Shown here: piece after piece, positions 59,601-64,000 of the stretch
Position numbering within the stretch: position 1 is the stretch's first letter
Layout of the letters: every line of letters starts with the position of its first letter
Source of the DNA: an uncultured Candidatus Melainabacteria bacterium
Lineage (GTDB): Bacteria; Cyanobacteriota; Vampirovibrionia; Gastranaerophilales; Gastranaerophilaceae
Direction: 5' to 3'
Length of the DNA stretch: 64,000 nucleotides
Assembly (NCBI GenBank): GCA_934718085.1
Contig: CAKUZL010000002.1
Span: 215,145-279,144 of the forward strand
Program-made: the position numbers and the translations under genes
The notes under the pieces: generated by a model
Told to the model about the DNA's origin: nothing
What the model saw: the letters and a program-made list of their open reading frames with translations, nothing else
The model's database searches: none

Positions 59601-62600
59601 ATAGCACCGAACGTAGACAGAACCAGTCCCGATGCGATAAAGGATGCATTGAAGCAGATAGATGCAGATTACAAGGATGCAAAAGCTGCTTATGACGACA
59701 CAATGAATGTACAGTTGCCTGCGTTGGAAGACTTATTGAGATTGCCTGAAGCGACGGACGAAGACAAAGCGAAGATAAATGCGGAAATTGATAAATGGAC
59801 ACCTGCAGCGACGGATCAGATGAAGAAGTGGGTAGACGAGATTGCGGCAATCAGACTCGAACTCGAACAAGCGCAAGAGATAGCGATTGACGTAGACAAG
59901 TACGTTAAGAGAATAAACGCTGATTATTCGGAGTTTATAACGGCGAAGTCTGAAGCGCAAGTCAAGTTTGATTCGGTAAAAGACTTGAAGACTAAGGCAG
60001 ATTTGCCGAAGTTGGAAGCGGCGAAGGCGGCAATTGCGAAGTTGAGAGACAGCGTTTCGGATGACGTTGCGGATGCGAACGATGCATTCAGCGGACGCAC
60101 TCCTAACGGATCGTTGAAGTCAATGCTTGAAGAATACTTTGGCAATGAAAAGGCATTGGAAATCATCAATGCGGGAATTGCGAAGACGGAAGGCAAAGTC
60201 GACGAAATGAACAAGGGCTTCCCGGGCGTATTCAATACGTTGATAGATCAAATTGACGATATTATCGATAATATTAAGATAAACGATTTTGACGACGAGC
60301 TTGAAGGATTAAAGAAAGATCTTTCTAAGTATGCAGATTATGTTGATCAACAACATGACGAAGCAAAAGGAACGTTTGACAAGGCGAACAAATCGACGGA
60401 TCCGGTTGTTGTCAAGAAGGCACAGGACGATATAGACGATAACGTAGACAATGCTAAAGGTGATAACGGTCAACGCGGAGCGTTGGGAGTTAAAGATGAA
60501 TTCAAAGCATTGGAAAACAAATACGCGGATGATCCGGAAGCGTTGAAGAAGATAGACGATGCTAAGAAGGATTGTAAGCTTGACGATACTCTTGCCGATA
60601 TCGATAATAAGATAAAGGAAATGGAAGGGTTGAAGGTACAACTCGGAAGCAGAGAAAAGGTACTTGCGGATTGTGACAAGTATAAGAAGATTATCGAGAA
60701 TGCATATCAAGACTACAATGTGCAAAAGGGTCGAGCAGAAGACAAGTACAATGCGGTTAAGGACTTGAAGACGAAGGAAGACCTTCCGACGTTGGAAGCA
60801 GCGAAGGAATACATCCAAGGCTTGAAGGAAAAGGCAGAAAAAGACAGAGATGCGGGTGTAGATGCTTATGAAGGCACAACGGCAAACGGATCTTTGACAA
60901 CGATGCTTGATGATTATGCAGGCGATGAGGATTCTTTGACGATAATCAAAGACGCAATGGCGGAAACGAAACCGAAAGTCGACGCGATGAAGGAAGGCTT
61001 CCCGGGAGACTTTGATACGATTCTTGACAAGATACAAGACATAATCGACAATATCAAAATCGGTGATATCGAAGACGAACTTAAAGGACTTAAGAAGGAT
61101 ATCGATAAGTACGCTAAGTACGTCAACGAGCAGGATAAGGAAGCGACGGCAACGTTTAACAAAGCGAACAACTCGACCGATTTGAACGAAGTTAAGCAAG
61201 CAAGAGCTGATATTCAAGCCAATATCAGGAATGCCGAAGGTTCCGACGGACAAAAGGGTGCTTTGGGAGTAAAAGCCGAATTTGATGCATTGGCTGAAAA
61301 ATATGCTGATGATCCGAAAATTTCGAAGATGGTGGCAGATGCTCGGTCGGAATGTGATTTGGACGGAAAGCTTGACATTATTGCAAAAGAAATCGAAGCG
61401 ATGAAGAAGTTGGATGTACAACTTGGAACGAAGGAAAGCCTTCTTGTCGACCTGAGCGAATTCACCGACAGAATCGATAAGGACGTTGAACAGTTTGACG
61501 ACAAGTTGGATAAAGCGGAAGATACTTTTGACGGTGTTAAGGACAGTATATCTCCGGAAGAAATTCAAGACGCAATCGATAAGATAAAAGACTTGAAGGA
61601 AAAAGCAATTCCGGATGCTGACGACGGACACGACGCATACGGCGAAAACGGACTTCAAAACCCCGAATTGCGTGAAAAATATCCCGATGAAGATTCGCAA
61701 AAATTGATAGACGATACAATTAAGGACTACAAAGAACCCGTAGACGGACTCGATCCTTCCAAGTTCGATCCTCTGATTAAAGAGTTGGAAGACAAACTTT
61801 CGTCGTTGCCCGAACTCGATAAGTTGAAAGAACAAATCGAAAAGGCATGGAACGCAACGAATAACGATGAAGGCTTGACGAACGACGCATTCGACGGAGC
61901 GAAGAACTCGGATAATCCTGCGGAAATCGAAAAGGCAATCTCGGTAATCGACGGACTTATTAAGGACGCCGAAAAGACTCAGTTGCCGAGCGCGATAGAA
62001 GCGAGAGACGCAATCGCGGCTATTAAGGCTGACCTGGAAGCTAAAGGCGTAACGGGTAAAGCACTTGAAGTGTGCGACGACGCGTTGAAGTTCGCGGACG
62101 AAAAGATTAACGGAACGGGTGCCGTACAAGATACGGGTATCACCGATATGATCGACAGAATGAAGGAAAAGAGACTTGAACTGGTCAACAAGATTTCCGA
62201 CATCGATCCTGCGGGTGATTACTCGGTAGGTACCGATCTCGTTAAACAAGCTAATGTAGTTCTCGATAAAGCTAAAGGTTATCTCAACGCCGTTAATGAT
62301 GATAATGAAATTAAAAATGTTCAAGATATTACTCTTAACATTATCGATGCGTTGGATAATATCCCTCAAGATCTCAAAGATGTTAATAACCTCTTTACCG
62401 ATCTCAAAGAAAAAGCTAATGCGTTAAACGTTTCTGCTAATGCCGTTTCGCAAGCTAAGACCGCGTTGGATAGTTACGATGAAGTTAAACTGTTGGCTGA
62501 GTTGAAGTCGAAAGCTAACAAACTCAATGCCTATGCCGATACGTTAGTTACGACCGTGACAGGGACGAAAAAAATCCCCGGTACTACTACCACTAAATCG

Positions 62601-64000
62601 GTTACTAAAACGTCGAGCTTGTCACAATTGAAATCCATTATCAGCGCTCTTGTAAAAAAAGACAGCTCAGGTATTAAATTCGCGAACAGTTTTACAATTG
62701 TAGGTTCCTCAAGTGACGGTGGCACAAGCTCAAAGTACAGAAACCCTGCGATAGCCGTTGATACTATTTATAATGCGCTTATTTATGGAAAAAGTAGCTA
62801 TTATTTTCATGCCAATCAAAAAACAGATGTGTTACCTTTGTCGAAGTGGTCAAAAGTAACGATAGACGGAAAGACTTATTACACACTTGCATTATCGGGA
62901 GCAGGTCCGGAGAATGTCAATAATGTATATAACAACAGAAGTGATGTAAAAGCATACTTCCCCAAATATCTTACGTTGAACGAATCTCAGTACAAAGCCG
63001 CTGTTCAATTGCAGGATTTGGTTGATGCTAACGGCGGTCAATTAATTTCGAAAGATATTCAGTCGAGATATTTCTCCGTATCAGCAAATGGTATTCTGGG
63101 GCAACAATATGTTGGCTATGACGGTGCTACCATTTTTGGACGTACTGCAATAGACAGCAAATTGTCAACACTTCTCAACGGTGAAGCTATTACGACGACA
63201 AAAACTACACGTGCAAATGGTTTCGTAGGTATTGTTCAGGGTTCGAAAACAACCGTAGGCGGTTCTGCTTACTCGTTACCGAATTCCTACACCTACACAA
63301 CGACCGAAACCGTAACGACGAAAGACACGTATGTTTCGTACACATCGGAAGAAAAGTACACCGCGGTAGACACTTATAACGACTATGTCGATGCTTACAA
63401 CGATGCGTTGGATGCGTTGAGAGAAGCTCTCGAAGAAAGCGGCGGCAATACGGCAAACCTGCCTAAGGAAGCAAACTACTGCAAGCGCCCGACGGCAACG
63501 AATGTCAAGAAGTCGCAAGCCGAAGCGAAAGACATCAAATCGGCTGCCAACTCGGCGGAACTTCAAGCGGACGTCGATGCGGATGTCAAGAACGAACTTG
63601 ACGCACTCAAGACGGCAGTCAGTGACTACAACAAGGCGTCGGAAGAGTACAATGCAACCCGCAAAGACTTGCTCGACAAGGCTCCCGATGAAATCGACAA
63701 ACATGTACCCGGTGAATCGAGTTCGATAACGGGAAGTGTCACGACCTCGACTCCTACGGCATCCGATATCGCAACGGTGGTCAAAAAATCCGAAACCATC
63801 AAGAGCGGAGCGAATGCGCCGGAACTCGAACAGGCTATCGACGATTACAACGACGAACAACTTCAAGACTACACCGATGCCATCAAAGCTTACAACGACG
63901 CTGTCGACGAATACAACAAACTCGTCGGCGAAAACGAAAAACTCGAAAAAATCAACGAAGATATGTTGAAAGATTTCGAAGCCGTTAAGAAAGCTGCCGA
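56682..64000 (+). CDS. Giant RTX-repeat and coiled-coil surface-like protein (open at right edge)
   Basis: At least 2,439 residues with no stop in the window; AAAGGA precedes the ATG. Residues about 85-290 hold some nine calcium-binding-type G-x-G-x-D/N-D units (T-G-A-G-N-D-T-V, G-G-S-G-D-D-K-I, G-G-A-G-N-D-N-I, G-G-D-G-N-D-S-I). Residues 347-382 are six copies of D-E-[A/T]-P-K-A. From about 400 to 1960 the chain is acidic and heptad-like, built of related units of about 260 residues beginning near 852, 1100, 1360 and 1620. About 1960-2225 is a Ser/Thr/Tyr-rich beta-type insertion; coiled coil then resumes. There is no N-terminal signal peptide. It is probably an adhesin-like or structural surface protein. 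RTX repeats at the N rather than C terminus are unusual, and export is unexplained here. Confidence 0.88.
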   Translation, partial: MSDGININQLKQALIAGNFSAAGTKGDVEIKVDGDGKQNVNVTAGEGQVTIEVDEEEDSSVTFSDEDDGTPDDYVNVKGDGSQVTITTGAGNDTVVTDVKNGSSTIMSGSGADSILAQVENGINQIDAGAGNDVVKAFTKDGEAAILGGSGDDKIYAEGGNIVIDGGAGSDGITAKGETVAALGGAGNDNISVTAEGEVLVSGGDGNDSIIARTQSGDITIDTGAGNDFAFGEVISPISASNISITNPSGNDTLVVNANPESTTTVNSGTGNDNIMTADYLLASGLIKEDSALYDFISGTLKSKFDKATGATTVTGNGSFVINDAGGDNNVLINSGGITFGGTSKPDEAPKADEAPKADETPKADETPKADETPKADETPKAGDDFESTGDSSSQAVMYSARISRYAKAVENAVNEATAQQTESSSAANTAKQNSISKPTVKRQLAKAQAAKARTEAAIESLSGSLAALNELKVEVQGIKPQPQPTVESRIEVAEKALATAKAADLSIAGDIQSISTLAETRQSTKVEGMLAVGAGSSAGKITLTFDGLKQLMDSKLQSAVVEQSKANKAYQDIRKIEDRKELNAQYEVLLYNATDAYRSIENGLQTVDNCRDALVKRLAQLTPGSSEYEAVESLIAHADSVESRMETYLSNTEVSKEGVRSYRPVSTNVDNAQKYVSGATTGVKTLLASSNAAYDEAYAGKDNKDIISKNLSNAVAYAPHAEVQLALIEDAITDLETLKEKADKDLADAREALASSTADPSSSEYKALQEKVDKLKANSDSINQKISDAKVSLKEQQENYQSILENIDKIRALFRDLVDIDFSSYVEIIDNAAKEVDRKHSDAEKTYDDVKDSKDRDKINDAINKVTQDKTQAEKERDKALEALEELKKLLVEPDVIGTDTYDEILDETIKGGEKIDKMNEQIDDMGKIIDNLKNLDVGGIDDLDKKLLDIDHKIEENYNTDRKKNYNSVHVIAPNVDRTSPDAIKDALKQIDADYKDAKAAYDDTMNVQLPALEDLLRLPEATDEDKAKINAEIDKWTPAATDQMKKWVDEIAAIRLELEQAQEIAIDVDKYVKRINADYSEFITAKSEAQVKFDSVKDLKTKADLPKLEAAKAAIAKLRDSVSDDVADANDAFSGRTPNGSLKSMLEEYFGNEKALEIINAGIAKTEGKVDEMNKGFPGVFNTLIDQIDDIIDNIKINDFDDELEGLKKDLSKYADYVDQQHDEAKGTFDKANKSTDPVVVKKAQDDIDDNVDNAKGDNGQRGALGVKDEFKALENKYADDPEALKKIDDAKKDCKLDDTLADIDNKIKEMEGLKVQLGSREKVLADCDKYKKIIENAYQDYNVQKGRAEDKYNAVKDLKTKEDLPTLEAAKEYIQGLKEKAEKDRDAGVDAYEGTTANGSLTTMLDDYAGDEDSLTIIKDAMAETKPKVDAMKEGFPGDFDTILDKIQDIIDNIKIGDIEDELKGLKKDIDKYAKYVNEQDKEATATFNKANNSTDLNEVKQARADIQANIRNAEGSDGQKGALGVKAEFDALAEKYADDPKISKMVADARSECDLDGKLDIIAKEIEAMKKLDVQLGTKESLLVDLSEFTDRIDKDVEQFDDKLDKAEDTFDGVKDSISPEEIQDAIDKIKDLKEKAIPDADDGHDAYGENGLQNPELREKYPDEDSQKLIDDTIKDYKEPVDGLDPSKFDPLIKELEDKLSSLPELDKLKEQIEKAWNATNNDEGLTNDAFDGAKNSDNPAEIEKAISVIDGLIKDAEKTQLPSAIEARDAIAAIKADLEAKGVTGKALEVCDDALKFADEKINGTGAVQDTGITDMIDRMKEKRLELVNKISDIDPAGDYSVGTDLVKQANVVLDKAKGYLNAVNDDNEIKNVQDITLNIIDALDNIPQDLKDVNNLFTDLKEKANALNVSANAVSQAKTALDSYDEVKLLAELKSKANKLNAYADTLVTTVTGTKKIPGTTTTKSVTKTSSLSQLKSIISALVKKDSSGIKFANSFTIVGSSSDGGTSSKYRNPAIAVDTIYNALIYGKSSYYFHANQKTDVLPLSKWSKVTIDGKTYYTLALSGAGPENVNNVYNNRSDVKAYFPKYLTLNESQYKAAVQLQDLVDANGGQLISKDIQSRYFSVSANGILGQQYVGYDGATIFGRTAIDSKLSTLLNGEAITTTKTTRANGFVGIVQGSKTTVGGSAYSLPNSYTYTTTETVTTKDTYVSYTSEEKYTAVDTYNDYVDAYNDALDALREALEESGGNTANLPKEANYCKRPTATNVKKSQAEAKDIKSAANSAELQADVDADVKNELDALKTAVSDYNKASEEYNATRKDLLDKAPDEIDKHVPGESSSITGSVTTSTPTASDIATVVKKSETIKSGANAPELEQAIDDYNDEQLQDYTDAIKAYNDAVDEYNKLVGENEKLEKINEDMLKDFEAVKKAA
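57720..57827 (+). repeat. 18-base in-frame tandem repeat in the giant gene
   Basis: Six units of the form GACGAAxCxCCCAAGGCx encode D-E-[A/T]-P-K-A. Copies differ only at a few silent or Ala/Thr positions, indicating recent expansion. Confidence 0.9.
59235..61580 (+). repeat. Long tandem protein repeats (about 250-260 residues each) in the giant gene
   Basis: Equivalent V-K-D-[L/S] landmarks start at 59235, 59979, 60759 and 61539. The last three are exactly 780 bases apart. Copies at 59979 and 60759 share K-D-L-K-T-K, N-G-S-L, G-F-P-G, L-K-K-D and G-A-L-G-V-K blocks in the same order; the outer copies are more diverged. Confidence 0.8.

Noticed and set aside
60309..62369. A 686-codon open frame on the minus strand
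   Set aside because: It is antisense to the giant gene and reflects that gene's regular codon pattern. Its predicted protein is an unlikely mix of Phe, Val, Arg, Cys and Ile with no domain, and no ribosome site precedes it.
1..64000. CRISPR array, prophage, insertion sequence, rRNA operon
   Set aside because: No regularly spaced repeat-spacer series, transposase, integrase, phage structural gene or rRNA sequence was seen on either strand.

Overview
The window looks like a chromosomal segment of a gut-type, non-photosynthetic relative of the cyanobacteria (Melainabacteria, order Gastranaerophilales). This is inferred from three things: the F1 ATP synthase beta and epsilon genes form their own two-gene unit (the cyanobacterial arrangement); several otherwise unrelated proteins of unknown function carry a short S-F-K-[G/A] motif, which I associate with this group; and the core genes are bacterial, of moderate G+C, and read with the standard code. 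The species is not determined. No rRNA, CRISPR array, insertion sequence or prophage was seen.

Layout. Bases 1-8825 are a nonulosonic (sialic-acid-like) sugar operon on the + strand: pseB, pseC, a FemAB/GNAT-like transferase, an aldo/keto reductase, a class III aminotransferase, pseF, a TIM-barrel protein, a small GNAT acetyltransferase and pseI, mostly with overlapping starts and stops. They should make CMP-activated pseudaminic acid or a close relative for a surface glycan; pseG is not present. Bases 8826-11030 are a repeat-rich island with palindromic repeats on both sides of a small S-F-K-G membrane protein gene, which is preceded by a five-base tandem repeat.

Bases 11031-24227 hold an acyl-CoA ligase, a TPR protein, ferritin, a large internally duplicated S-F-K-A protein, a tandem UvrD-like helicase with comM, two unknown proteins, a small exported protein and thioredoxin reductase. 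Bases 24383-33931 hold a Cache-GGDEF-EAL signalling protein, an unknown gene, a formyltransferase, a YhaM-type exoribonuclease, an exported protein, a CinA-type amidase, isocitrate dehydrogenase and penicillin-binding protein 1A.

Bases 34005-38480 are a minus-strand operon of glyQ, two paralogous amino acid permeases and a cysteine-cluster protein. It is divergent from atpD-atpC, which is followed by a DUF805 protein, a PIG-L deacetylase, lysS and an HU gene (to 44013). Bases 44220-48416 contain lineage-specific proteins, a free-standing MshEN-like domain, an exported phosphoesterase and an XRE regulator. Bases 48578-54442 are a translation and RNA-modification group (pth, rlmN, a zinc-ribbon protein, rimM, trmD) ending in two zinc dehydrogenases, followed by an AT-rich acyltransferase and a tRNA-Ser.

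The last 7.3 kb is one reading frame that stays open to the right edge: a giant protein of at least 2,439 residues with RTX-like calcium-binding repeats at its N terminus, a six-residue tandem repeat, a very long coiled-coil region built from units of about 260 residues, and a beta-rich insertion. Together with the sugar operon, this is the most unusual content here and points to investment in the cell surface.
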